Below are positions 32,338 through 40,130 of a DNA stretch of 64,000 nucleotides, piece by piece. Source of the stretch: Aurantimonas sp. HBX-1 (lineage in GTDB: Bacteria; Pseudomonadota; Alphaproteobacteria; Rhizobiales; Rhizobiaceae); the NCBI RefSeq assembly GCF_021391535.1, contig NZ_CP090066.1, forward strand, positions 3,361,501-3,425,500, read 5' to 3'. The notes beneath the pieces were generated by a model. It was not told where the DNA came from. It ran no database searches and saw only the letters and a program-made list of their open reading frames with translations. Numbering within the stretch: position 1 is the first letter of the stretch; each line of letters starts with the position of its first letter. Position numbers and translations under genes: made by a program.

Positions 32338-33762
32338 ATGTTCGAAGGCTTCGACCCCGTCCTCCTCGCCCGGATCCAGTTCGCCTTCACGATCTCCTTC
32401 CACATCATCTTTCCGGCCTTCACCATCGGCCTGGCCTCGTATCTGGCTGTGCTGGAAGGGCTTTTCCTGGCGACCGGCCGGGCGGTCTACATGGAGACCT
32501 TCAACTACTGGGTGAAGATCTTCGCGCTCAGTTTCGGCATGGGCGTCGTGTCGGGCATCACCATGAGCTACCAGTTCGGCACCAACTGGTCGGTGTTCTC
32601 CGACAAGACCGGACCAATTCTGGGTCCGCTCATGGCCTACGAGGTGCTGTCGGCCTTCTTCCTCGAGGCCGGCTTCCTCGGCATCATGCTGTTCGGCCAG
32701 AAGCGCGTCGGGCCGAAGCTGCACTTTGCCGCCACCGTGGTCGTGGCGCTCGGCACGTTCTTCTCGGCCTTCTGGATCCTGTCGGTCAATTCCTGGATGC
32801 AGACGCCGGCGGGCTACGGCATCAACGATGTCGGCCAGTTCGTCCCCGAGGATTGGTGGGCGATCGTCTTCAACCCGTCCTTCCCCTATCGCCTCGTCCA
32901 CATGGTGATGGCTGCCTATCTGACCACGGCCTTCGTCGTCGGCGCGGTCGGGGCGTTCCACCTGCTGCGCGACCGCGGCAATGCCCACGCGCGGGTGATG
33001 TTCTCGATGGCCCTGTGGATGGCGACGGTCGTCGCGCCACTGCAGATCGTTGCCGGCGATTTCCACGGCGTGAACACGCTGGAGCACCAGCCGGCCAAGA
33101 TCGCCGCCATCGAGGGACATTTCGAGACCAACGACGACGGTCCGATGCCGCTGACCCTGTTCGGCATCCCCAACATGGAGGCCGGCCGCACCGACTACGC
33201 CGTCGACGTGCCCTATCTCGGCTCGCTGATCCTGACGCATTCGCTCTACGGCGTGGTGCAGGGGCTGGAGGCTTTCCCGCGCGACGAATGGCCGAACTCG
33301 ACGATCGTGTTCTGGAGCTTCCGGGTCATGGTGGCGATCGGCTTCGCCATGCTCGGCATCGGCCTCTGGTCGCTGTTCAAGCGCTTCCGAGGCTCGCTCT
33401 ACGCCAGTCCCTGGCTGCAGCGCGCGATGCTCGCCATGGGCCCGATGGGCTTCGTCGCCGTCATCGCCGGCTGGATCACCACCGAGGTCGGCCGCCAGCC
33501 CTTCACCGTCTACGGCCTCCTGCGGACATCGGAGAGCCATTCGCCGATCGCCGCCGAGGCCGTCGGCACCTCGCTCGTCGCCTTCATCGTCGTCTACTTC
33601 CTGCTGTTCGGCGCCGGCACGTTCTACATCCTGCGGCTGATGTCCCGGGCGCCGAAGCCCTTCGAGGAGGATAGCCCGCCCCATCATCCGACACGGGCGG
33701 CCGGCATCACCCCAGGACCGGCGTTCGAGGGTCGTGACACCCCCGAACCGGCGAAGAGCTGA
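32338..33762 (+). CDS. cioA: Cytochrome bd-type (cyanide-insensitive) quinol oxidase subunit I
   Basis: Haem-bearing subunit of a bd-family quinol:O2 oxidoreductase in the inner membrane. Length 474 aa, about nine hydrophobic helices. It starts with LARIQFAFTISFHIIFPAFTIGLA, where the early His is a high-spin haem ligand, and contains GRAVYMETFNYWVKIFALSFGMGVVSG, the conserved quinol-oxidase stretch GDFHGVNTLEHQPAKIAAIEGHFET and WITTEVGRQPFTVYGLLRT. The region after GRAVYM... to the Q-loop is short, as in CioA rather than E. coli CydA. It is followed by cioB after 11 bp. Such oxidases support respiration at low oxygen or with inhibitors. Confidence 0.93.
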   Translation: MFEGFDPVLLARIQFAFTISFHIIFPAFTIGLASYLAVLEGLFLATGRAVYMETFNYWVKIFALSFGMGVVSGITMSYQFGTNWSVFSDKTGPILGPLMAYEVLSAFFLEAGFLGIMLFGQKRVGPKLHFAATVVVALGTFFSAFWILSVNSWMQTPAGYGINDVGQFVPEDWWAIVFNPSFPYRLVHMVMAAYLTTAFVVGAVGAFHLLRDRGNAHARVMFSMALWMATVVAPLQIVAGDFHGVNTLEHQPAKIAAIEGHFETNDDGPMPLTLFGIPNMEAGRTDYAVDVPYLGSLILTHSLYGVVQGLEAFPRDEWPNSTIVFWSFRVMVAIGFAMLGIGLWSLFKRFRGSLYASPWLQRAMLAMGPMGFVAVIAGWITTEVGRQPFTVYGLLRTSESHSPIAAEAVGTSLVAFIVVYFLLFGAGTFYILRLMSRAPKPFEEDSPPHHPTRAAGITPGPAFEGRDTPEPAKS

Positions 33763-33773
33763 GGGAGACGACC

Positions 33774-34775
33774 ATGGACCTCGCAGTACTCTGGGCGTTC
33801 ATCATCGCCTTTGCCGTCATCGCCTATGTCATCCTCGACGGATTCGACCTCGGCACCGGCATCCTCTTCCCGCTGCTCGGGCGGCACGAGAACCGCGACA
33901 CGGCGATGAACACCGTGGCGCCGATCTGGGACGGCAACGAGACCTGGCTGATCCTCGGCGGCGGCGGCCTGTTCGCGGTGTTCCCGCTGGCCTATGCGAT
34001 CATCATGCCGGCGATCTACGCGCCGATCATCGCCATGCTGCTGGCCCTGATCTTCCGCGGCGTCGCTTTCGAGTTCCGCTTCCGGACGGTGCGGGGGCGC
34101 TGGATGTGGGACGTCTCGTTCTTCATCGGCTCGGTGGTCGCGGCGCTCAGCCAGGGCATCGCCCTCGGCACGCTGGTGCAGGGCATCGACGTCGACGGCC
34201 GGGCGTATGCCGGCGGCTGGTTCGACTGGCTGACGCCGTTCTCGCTGATGACCGGCGTCGCGGTCGTCGTCGGCTATGCGCTGCTCGGCGCCACCTGGCT
34301 GGTGATGAAGACCGAGGGTGAACTCCACGACATCGCCAATCGCTTCGCCTGGATCACCGGCATCGGAACGCTGGCGCTGATCGGCCTCGTCAGCCTGTGG
34401 ATGCCGTTCCTCGACGCCGAGTTCTACGTGCGCTGGTTCACCTTCCCGCTGATCCTCTATGTCGCGCCGGTGCCGATCATGCTCGCCTTCGCGGCGTTCA
34501 GCCTGTTCAGCTCGCTGGCGCGCGGCAAGCACGTGCGGCCGTTCCTGTCGGCGCTGACGATCTTCGTTCTCGCCTTCGCCGGGCTGGGCATCAATTTCTA
34601 TCCCAACATCATCCCGCCGGACATCACCATCTGGGATGCGGCGGCGCCCGATTCCTCGCTAATCTTCCTGCTGGTGGGCGCCTCGGTGCTGATCCCGATG
34701 ATCCTGATCTACACCGGCTACGCCTACTGGGTGTTCCGCGGCAAGGTCGTCGAGGGCGAGGGCTACCACCATTGA
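33774..34775 (+). CDS. cioB: Cytochrome bd-type quinol oxidase subunit II
   Basis: Second membrane subunit of the bd oxidase, 333 aa with about eight helices. Landmarks of CydB/CioB: AYVILDGFDLGTGILFPLL, TVAPIWDGNETWLILGGGGLFAVFPLAYA, FRGVAFEFRFR and the SQGIALGTLVQGI stretch. The C-terminus LIPMILIYTGYAYWVFRGKV is also typical. ATG 33774 follows GGGAGACG. Its stop overlaps the TTG start of a tiny DUF2474 gene. It functions only together with CioA. Confidence 0.94.
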   Translation: MDLAVLWAFIIAFAVIAYVILDGFDLGTGILFPLLGRHENRDTAMNTVAPIWDGNETWLILGGGGLFAVFPLAYAIIMPAIYAPIIAMLLALIFRGVAFEFRFRTVRGRWMWDVSFFIGSVVAALSQGIALGTLVQGIDVDGRAYAGGWFDWLTPFSLMTGVAVVVGYALLGATWLVMKTEGELHDIANRFAWITGIGTLALIGLVSLWMPFLDAEFYVRWFTFPLILYVAPVPIMLAFAAFSLFSSLARGKHVRPFLSALTIFVLAFAGLGINFYPNIIPPDITIWDAAAPDSSLIFLLVGASVLIPMILIYTGYAYWVFRGKVVEGEGYHH

Positions 34776-34912
34776 CCCGGCCGCAAGGCGAGCCCCGCGA
34801 GGCGCCGGACAGTCTCTGGAAGCGGCTCGGCTGGTTCGTGCTGCTCTGGCTCGGCGGCTTTGCGGCCGTCAGCCTCCTGGGCTTCGTCATCCGCAGCGTG
34901 CTGATCGGCTGA
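34772..34912 (+). CDS. DUF2474 small bd-oxidase-associated membrane protein
   Basis: A 46-codon gene with start TTG at 34772 overlapping the cioB stop (TTGA). The product has a hydrophilic N-terminus (LTRPQGEPREAPDSLWKR) and one membrane helix LGWFVLLWLGGFAAVSLLGF followed by VIRSVLIG, the pattern of DUF2474 proteins encoded after cioB. By analogy with CydX in E. coli it may be a small stabilising subunit, which is inference. The overlap supports coupled translation. It ends immediately next to the stop of the converging UdgX fusion gene (0 bp gap). Confidence 0.8.
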   Translation: MTRPQGEPREAPDSLWKRLGWFVLLWLGGFAAVSLLGFVIRSVLIG

Positions 34913-36385
34913 TCAGGCGGCGAGCGCCAGTTCCGGCACCGTCCGGCGCACCAGCGCCATGTCGGCGGTGAAGGCGGCGCTTTCCCGCTGCTTGGCGGCT
35001 TCGTCCGGCAGGCGCAGGATGTAGGACGGATGCACCGTGACCAGGAGCTGCGTCGCCGCGTCGAGGTCGATCAGCTTGGATCGCGTGTCGCGGATCGTCA
35101 CGGTCCGGCCGAGCACCGCCGCCGCGGCCGTCGCCCCCAGCGCCACGATGAGCCGGGGGCGGATCAGGTCGCGCTCGATGTCCAGCCACCAGCGGCACGC
35201 CTGGATCTCGCCCGCATTGGGCTTGGCGTGGATGCGCCGCTTGCCGCGGGGCACGAACTTGAAGTGTTTGACCGCATTGGTGACGTAGGCCTGGCTCCGG
35301 TCGATCCCGGCCGCCGCCAGCGCCTGGTCGAACACCTTACCAGCGGGCCCCACGAAGGGCTCGCCGGCGAGATCCTCCTGATCGCCCGGCTGCTCCCCGA
35401 CGAAGATCACCGGCGCGTCGGCGGGGCCACGGCCGAACACGGTCTGCGTCGCCGGCTCCCATAGCGGACAGGCCCGGCAATGCTTCGCCGCATCGCGGGC
35501 GGCTTCGATATCCGCCGGCCGCGGGCGTTCCTCCGATGCCTCCGCCGCGACTCTTCTGGCCATCCGTTCGCGCTCCGACTGTCGTTCGTGGCGTAAACTC
35601 GGCAGGGTCGGCGCGGTTTCGATCATCCGCCGCGAGGCTGCCTCGGCGCCCTCGATCAGGGGCCGGATCAACGCCGTCTCGGGCATGTTCGCCCAGTATT
35701 TCTTCGGCATCTCGGCCTGCATCGCCTTCACCTTCAGCCGCGCCGGATTGAAGATCGACGCGTAGTAGGTCAGCCAGAGCGCCTCCATGTCGTCGTCCTT
35801 CGGCCGCATGTCCTTCGTCGCCCCCGGCAGGAAGGACATGTCCGAACCATCCCAGTGCACCGAGCGCTCGGGCGTCAGGATCGTCCAGACCATGCCGGCG
35901 AAGCGCCGCGCGAAGAACGGCGCGGTCAGCTCGACGACGTGGTGGAAGGGCTCGAACCACGCGACGTAGTGTCGGCCGAGCTCGGGATCCTCGATCTCGC
36001 GGAAGCGCACGAAGGCCTTCATCTTGTGGCTGTCGCGGCGCACCGCCTTTTCCATCTCCCGCGCCCGGATGATGTCGGGATCGGAGGCGATCTCCAGCAG
36101 CTGCTTCTCCGTCTGCAGCCGCCAGAGCAGCCGGTAGGCGAAGACGAAGCGGTCGGCATCGGCGTGGCAGACGAGCTTTTCCGCCAGCTCCGGAAACGCC
36201 TTCGGCACGGTGGGCTGCCTGGCGCCGGCGGGCGCCGGGGGCAAGGTCTCGGCGAACAGGCCGGATCCCTCATCGCCGACGGTGAAGCTCATTGCCTCGG
36301 GGGGAACGCCCAGCGCCAGCGCCGTGCGGGAGGCGACGCGCCAGCCGTCGAAGTCGGCGGGGAAGGAGAGCGGGGCGACGTACAT
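34913..36385 (-). CDS. DUF4130 / UdgX-type uracil-DNA glycosylase fusion protein
   Basis: Two-domain DNA repair protein of 490 aa. The N-terminal half (about 85-250) is a DUF4130 domain, with FVFAYRLLWRLQTEKQ, AVRRDSHKMKAFVRFRE and PFFARRFAGMVWTILTPERSVHWDG. The C-terminal half (about 300-485) is a family 4-like uracil-DNA glycosylase with CRACPLW, VGEQPGDQEDLAGEPFVGPAGKVFD, NAVKHFKFVPRGKRRIHAKPN and VTVHPSYILR. The KRRIHxxP loop is the UdgX hallmark: in the studied mycobacterial enzyme the His forms a covalent bond to uracil-excised DNA. Cysteines near 311-315 fit a 4Fe-4S site. A radical-SAM gene upstream is its usual genomic partner. Confidence 0.92.
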   Translation of the reverse strand: MYVAPLSFPADFDGWRVASRTALALGVPPEAMSFTVGDEGSGLFAETLPPAPAGARQPTVPKAFPELAEKLVCHADADRFVFAYRLLWRLQTEKQLLEIASDPDIIRAREMEKAVRRDSHKMKAFVRFREIEDPELGRHYVAWFEPFHHVVELTAPFFARRFAGMVWTILTPERSVHWDGSDMSFLPGATKDMRPKDDDMEALWLTYYASIFNPARLKVKAMQAEMPKKYWANMPETALIRPLIEGAEAASRRMIETAPTLPSLRHERQSERERMARRVAAEASEERPRPADIEAARDAAKHCRACPLWEPATQTVFGRGPADAPVIFVGEQPGDQEDLAGEPFVGPAGKVFDQALAAAGIDRSQAYVTNAVKHFKFVPRGKRRIHAKPNAGEIQACRWWLDIERDLIRPRLIVALGATAAAAVLGRTVTIRDTRSKLIDLDAATQLLVTVHPSYILRLPDEAAKQRESAAFTADMALVRRTVPELALAA

Positions 36386-36726
36386 GAACGACCGATGCGT
36401 TGGGTGGAAATCTCAACCTCGCGTGCAACCGACTTGTTCCCGTTCTCGTCAGAACGTCTCTGGTCTTGGCGGCTGATTACCCATCCCCATCGACGTCATC
36501 CTCGGGCCCCGTCCCGAGGATCCAGCTCCAATCCCGCACGCTGCTCGACCTGCCCGACCGGCTGTGGCGACCCTTCGATCATTTCCTTTTACGGACAGGC
36601 CATTGCCGCGCGGAAGCATGGATCCTCGGGACGGGGCCCGAGGATGACGACCTTGTTGGAGGCCGCGGCAGATCGCCCACGTTGTCAGTAGATGCAAAGC
36701 TGACAAGCGCGCTGAACGCTATCCCC
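36386..36726. other. 341 bp intergenic region with REP pair and two small inverted repeats
   Basis: No gene is supported here. It contains CGTTCT-CGTC-AGAACG at 36441-36456, 56 bp upstream of the UdgX fusion start; the REP-like pair at 36494-36649; and TTGTCAG/CTGACAA (36682-36688, 36700-36706) just downstream of the radical-SAM stop, which might help end that transcript. The first dyad could be an operator for the UdgX gene. It does not match the alphaproteobacterial LexA consensus GTTC-N7-GTTC. Confidence 0.6.
36494..36649. repeat. REP-like paired inverted repeat, copy 2 (radical-SAM to UdgX gap)
   Basis: Arms 36494-36523 and 36620-36649 are exact reverse complements over 30 bp, separated by 96 bp. 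Each arm has a 9 bp stem ATCCTCGGG/CCCGAGGAT with loop CCCCGT. The left arm is identical to 12133-12162 in the cbb operon; the spacer is different. This shows the arm, not the spacer, is the conserved unit. Confidence 0.9.
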
Positions 36727-37971
36727 TCAAAACATCTCCATCTGCGCCGGCGCCCTCACCTTCGGCAGGAACCGCTCCCGCAAGCCGGCGCTGTCCGTCG
36801 CGGCGCCCGGCGTCCAGTCCAGCGCCTCGATGAACGGGCGCACCTTGGCGATCGACTGGCAGAGCCGGGCCACGTCGTCGAGGCGCAGGGTCCGGTGGCG
36901 ACGGGTGGAGAGGATGCGATCGACGGCCCGCGTGCCGAGGCCCGGCACGCGCAGCAGCGTCTCCTTGTCGGCGCGGTTGACGTCGACCGGGAAGCGCTCG
37001 CGATGCTTCAGCGCCCAGGCGAGTTTCGGGTCGATGGCAAGGTCCAGCATCCCGGCCTCGCCCCCGGCGACGATCTCGCCACGGTCGAAGCCGTAGAAGC
37101 GCATCAGCCAGTCGGCCTGGTAGAGCCGGTGCTCGCGCATCAGCGGCGGCTTGCCGAGCGGCAGCCGGCTCGAAGCGTCGGGGATCGGCGAGAAGGCGGA
37201 GTAGTACACCCGCTTCAGCCGGTAGTTGCCGTAGAGGTTCTCCGACCGGGCAAGCACGCGGTCGTCGTCCGAGCCGTCGGCGCCGACGATCATCTGCGTC
37301 GACTGGCCGCCCGGCGAAAAGCGCGCGGGCTTGATGCGATCACGCTTCTCGCCCTTGTGCTCCTCGATCTTGGCGCGCAAATGCCCCATCGCCCGGCGGA
37401 TGTCGCGTGGCTTCTTCTCCGGCGCGAAGGCCTCCAGCGTCGCGTCGGTCGGCAGCTCGATGTTGATCGACAGGCGGTCCGCGAACAGGCCGGCCTCTTC
37501 GATCAGCGCAGGCGATGCATCGGGGATCGTCTTCAGATGGATGTAGCCTGAGAAATTCTCCTCCAGCCGCAGCTTGCGCGCGATCCGCACCATCTCCTCC
37601 ATCGTGTAGTCGGAGCTGCGGATGATGCCGGAGGAGAGGAACAGCCCCTCGATGTAGTTGCGCCGGTAGAACGACATCGTCAGCTGCACCACCTCCTCGA
37701 CGGTGAAGCGGGCGCGGGGAACGTTCGACGACGAGCGGTTGACGCAATAGGCGCAGTCATAGACGCAGAAATTCGTCATCAGGATCTTGAGCAGCGAGAT
37801 GCACCGCCCGTCCGGCGCATAGGCGTGGCAGATGCCGGAGCCCTCCGTCGAGCCGATGCCCTTCGACTTCGCCGAGTCGCGGCGGGTCGAGCCGCTGGAA
37901 GCGCAGGAAGCGTCGTATTTGGCAGCGTCGGAGAGGATCGCGAGCTTGTCGATGAGTGTGGTCTTGGCCAT
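36727..37971 (-). CDS. Radical SAM protein linked to uracil-DNA glycosylase (putative DNA modification/repair)
   Basis: Radical S-adenosylmethionine enzyme of 414 aa from the ATG at 37971 (MAKTTLIDKLAILSDAAKYD, the conserved family start; an ATG at 38028 adds 19 non-conserved residues). It holds the cluster motif CVYDCAYC (CX3CX2C) after ISLLKILMTNF, then NRSSSN and GLFLSSGIIRSSDYTMEEM. The C-terminus has a helix-hairpin-helix DNA-binding region (VDVNRADKETLLRVPGLGTRAVDRIL, around 335-362). This family is found next to DUF4130/UdgX genes; its reaction is unknown. Here the partner gene lies downstream on the same strand, separated by 341 bp with a REP pair. Confidence 0.9.
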   Translation of the reverse strand: MAKTTLIDKLAILSDAAKYDASCASSGSTRRDSAKSKGIGSTEGSGICHAYAPDGRCISLLKILMTNFCVYDCAYCVNRSSSNVPRARFTVEEVVQLTMSFYRRNYIEGLFLSSGIIRSSDYTMEEMVRIARKLRLEENFSGYIHLKTIPDASPALIEEAGLFADRLSINIELPTDATLEAFAPEKKPRDIRRAMGHLRAKIEEHKGEKRDRIKPARFSPGGQSTQMIVGADGSDDDRVLARSENLYGNYRLKRVYYSAFSPIPDASSRLPLGKPPLMREHRLYQADWLMRFYGFDRGEIVAGGEAGMLDLAIDPKLAWALKHRERFPVDVNRADKETLLRVPGLGTRAVDRILSTRRHRTLRLDDVARLCQSIAKVRPFIEALDWTPGAATDSAGLRERFLPKVRAPAQMEMF

Positions 37972-38061
37972 CAGGCCAGCATAGCGTTCCTGAAATGTTC
38001 TGCCAGTTCGAACCGGCGGCTGCGGCAAAACGCGCAGCCGCCGGCCCGATGGCAGGCAGTC

Positions 38062-39567
38062 TCAGTCCTCCTCGACGAAAACCTCGTCGCGCTTGCGGCG
38101 AATCGACGGCAGCAGCGCGATCACCACGGCGAGCAAGGCCACGGCGAGCAGGCCGGCGCTGATCGGCCGTTCGATGAAGATCATCGGGTCGCCGCGGGCG
38201 ATGATCATGGCGCGGCGGAAATGCTCCTCCAGCAGCGGCCCCAGCACGAAGCCGAGCAGCAGCGGCGCCGGTTCGCAGCCGAGCTTGATCAGGAGGTAGC
38301 CGACGATGCCGAAGAACACGATGGCGTAGATGTCGAAGACGTTGAGGTTGATCGTGTAGGTGCCGAACACCGCGAACGCGACGATGGCCGGGAACAGCAC
38401 GTTGTAGGGCACGGTCAGGAGCTTCACCCAAAGCCCGATGAGCGGCAGGTTGAGCAGGACCAGCATCAGGTTGCCGAGCCACATCGAGGCGATGATGCCC
38501 CAGAACAGCGCCGGCTCGTCGTTGATGACGTTCGGCCCCGGCGTGATGCCCTGGATGATGAAGGCGCCGATCATCAGCGCCATGACCGGATGGGCCGGGA
38601 TGCCAAGCGTCAGCAGCGGGATGAAGGAGGTCTGCGCCGCGGCGTTGTTGGCCGATTCCGGCCCGGCGACGCCCTCGATGGCGCCCTGGCCGAACTCCTC
38701 CGGCGTCTTCGACATCCGCTTTTCCATCGAATAGGACGCGAAGGAGGACAGCACGTGGCCGCCGCCCGGCAGGACGCCGAGGATCGAGCCGAGTGCGGTG
38801 CCGCGCAGGACCGGGCCGGTGGCGCGGCGGAAATCCTCGCGGGTCAGCCACAGCCGGCCGATCGCCTGCTTCAGGGCTGAGCGCGTCTGCTCGTTCTCGA
38901 GGTTGCGCAGGATCTCGGCGATGCCGAACATGCCGACCGCCACCGAGACGAAATTGATCCCGGAGAACAGCTCGAAATAGCCGAAGGTGAAGCGGGGCTG
39001 GCCGGTGTAGATGTCCTGCCCGACCATGCCGAGCAGCAGGCCGAGCACGATCATCGCCAACGCCTTGACGACGGAGCCATGCGCCAGCGCGATCGAGGCG
39101 AGCAGGCCGAGCACGATCAGCGAGAAATATTCCGGCGCGCCGAACTGCAGGGCGATGCGCGCCAGCGGCGGCGCCGCGACGGCCAGGATCAGCGTCGCGA
39201 CGGTGCCGGCGAAGAACGAGCCCAGCGCCGCGGTGGCCAGCGCCGGCCCGGCCCTGCCCTTGCGCGCCATCTGGTAGCCGTCGATGGCGGTGACGGCGGA
39301 GGAGGATTCGCCCGGCAGGTTGATCAGGATGGCGGTAGTGGAGCCGCCATACTGCGCGCCGTAATAGATGCCGGCCAGCATGATCAGCGAGGTCACCGGC
39401 GACAGGCTGAGCGTGATCGGCAGCAGCATGGCGATCGTCGCGGTCGGGCCGATGCCCGGCAGCACGCCGACCAGCGTTCCCAGCAGCACGCCGAGGAAGC
39501 AGTAGAAGATGTTGACCGGGGTCAGCGCGGTCTCGAAGCCGAGCGCCAGGTTGAGCAGGAGATCCAT
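38062..39567 (-). CDS. tctA: Tripartite tricarboxylate transporter large membrane subunit TctA
   Basis: Large, roughly 12-helix inner-membrane subunit of a TTT-family secondary transporter for carboxylates. Length 501 aa, standard. Diagnostic segments: GVLLGTLVGVLPGIGPTATIAMLLPIT, IYYGAQYGGSTTAILINLPGESSS, FGYFELFSGINFVSVAVGMFGIAEIL and VLPGGGHVLSSFASYSMEKRMSK...GAIEGVAGPESANNAAAQTSFIPLLTLGIPAHPVMALM, cut here into parts. It follows tctB by 13 bp. The substrate cannot be told from sequence. Confidence 0.95.
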   Translation of the reverse strand: MDLLLNLALGFETALTPVNIFYCFLGVLLGTLVGVLPGIGPTATIAMLLPITLSLSPVTSLIMLAGIYYGAQYGGSTTAILINLPGESSSAVTAIDGYQMARKGRAGPALATAALGSFFAGTVATLILAVAAPPLARIALQFGAPEYFSLIVLGLLASIALAHGSVVKALAMIVLGLLLGMVGQDIYTGQPRFTFGYFELFSGINFVSVAVGMFGIAEILRNLENEQTRSALKQAIGRLWLTREDFRRATGPVLRGTALGSILGVLPGGGHVLSSFASYSMEKRMSKTPEEFGQGAIEGVAGPESANNAAAQTSFIPLLTLGIPAHPVMALMIGAFIIQGITPGPNVINDEPALFWGIIASMWLGNLMLVLLNLPLIGLWVKLLTVPYNVLFPAIVAFAVFGTYTINLNVFDIYAIVFFGIVGYLLIKLGCEPAPLLLGFVLGPLLEEHFRRAMIIARGDPMIFIERPISAGLLAVALLAVVIALLPSIRRKRDEVFVEED

Positions 39568-39580
39568 CAGGCGATCCGCG

Positions 39581-40042
39581 TCACAGGGGCCGCCAGGGAC
39601 CGAACAGGGGGACGGGCACGCTCAGCGCGTAGATGAACACCGCGATGCAGAAGGCCGGCAGGGCGACCGCCATGATCAGCCCGGCCAGCGGCTTGGTGCG
39701 CCGGCTGGCGAAGGCGGCGAGCAGCACGGTGAGGAACAGCGCCGGCGCGAGGCCAAGGCCCTTGATGGTCAGCGCGAAGACCATGAGCGCCGCGATGATC
39801 AGCACGAAGCCGCGCACCGGGAAGCTGCCGATCGGCGCGTCCTCGGTATTCCTGATGCCTGCCAGAGCAGTCAGCAGCCCGAGAAGGATGAGGATCCCCG
39901 CCAGCGCCAGCGGGAAGAAGCCCGGCCCCATGCGCAGCGGCGTGCCGAGGTCGTAGCCGTAGCTCGCATAGCCGAAGGCCAGGCCAAAGGCGACGAAGAC
40001 GCCGCCTGCCAGGAGGTCACGTGCAGACTTGTGAAGGGTCAA
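39581..40042 (-). CDS. tctB: Tripartite tricarboxylate transporter small membrane subunit TctB
   Basis: Small four-helix subunit (153 aa) of the TTT transporter. It has the family opening AGGVFVAFGLAFGYASYGYDLGTPLRMGPGFFPLALAGILILLGLL (about 10-55, key PLRMGPGFFP), then paired hydrophobic helices FVLIIAALMVFALTIKGLGLAPALFLTVLLAAFAS in the middle. It lies between tctC (88 bp upstream) and tctA (13 bp downstream) in the usual tctC-B-A order. TctB proteins are weakly conserved, so identification rests on topology, the PGFFP motif and context. Confidence 0.9.
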   Translation of the reverse strand: MTLHKSARDLLAGGVFVAFGLAFGYASYGYDLGTPLRMGPGFFPLALAGILILLGLLTALAGIRNTEDAPIGSFPVRGFVLIIAALMVFALTIKGLGLAPALFLTVLLAAFASRRTKPLAGLIMAVALPAFCIAVFIYALSVPVPLFGPWRPL

Positions 40043-40130
40043 TCGACGATCCGAGCAGCGAACGGGTCACGGTGGCAAAGGGAGCGGCAACGCTGCGCTG
40101 CCGCTCCCCCGAGTGCATGGCTGCAGCCGA

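Noticed and set aside
36436..36455. LexA box upstream of the UdgX fusion
   Set aside because: GTTC repeats are present but spaced 2 bp apart, and the GTTC/GAAC pair has a 6 bp gap; neither fits GTTC-N7-GTTC.
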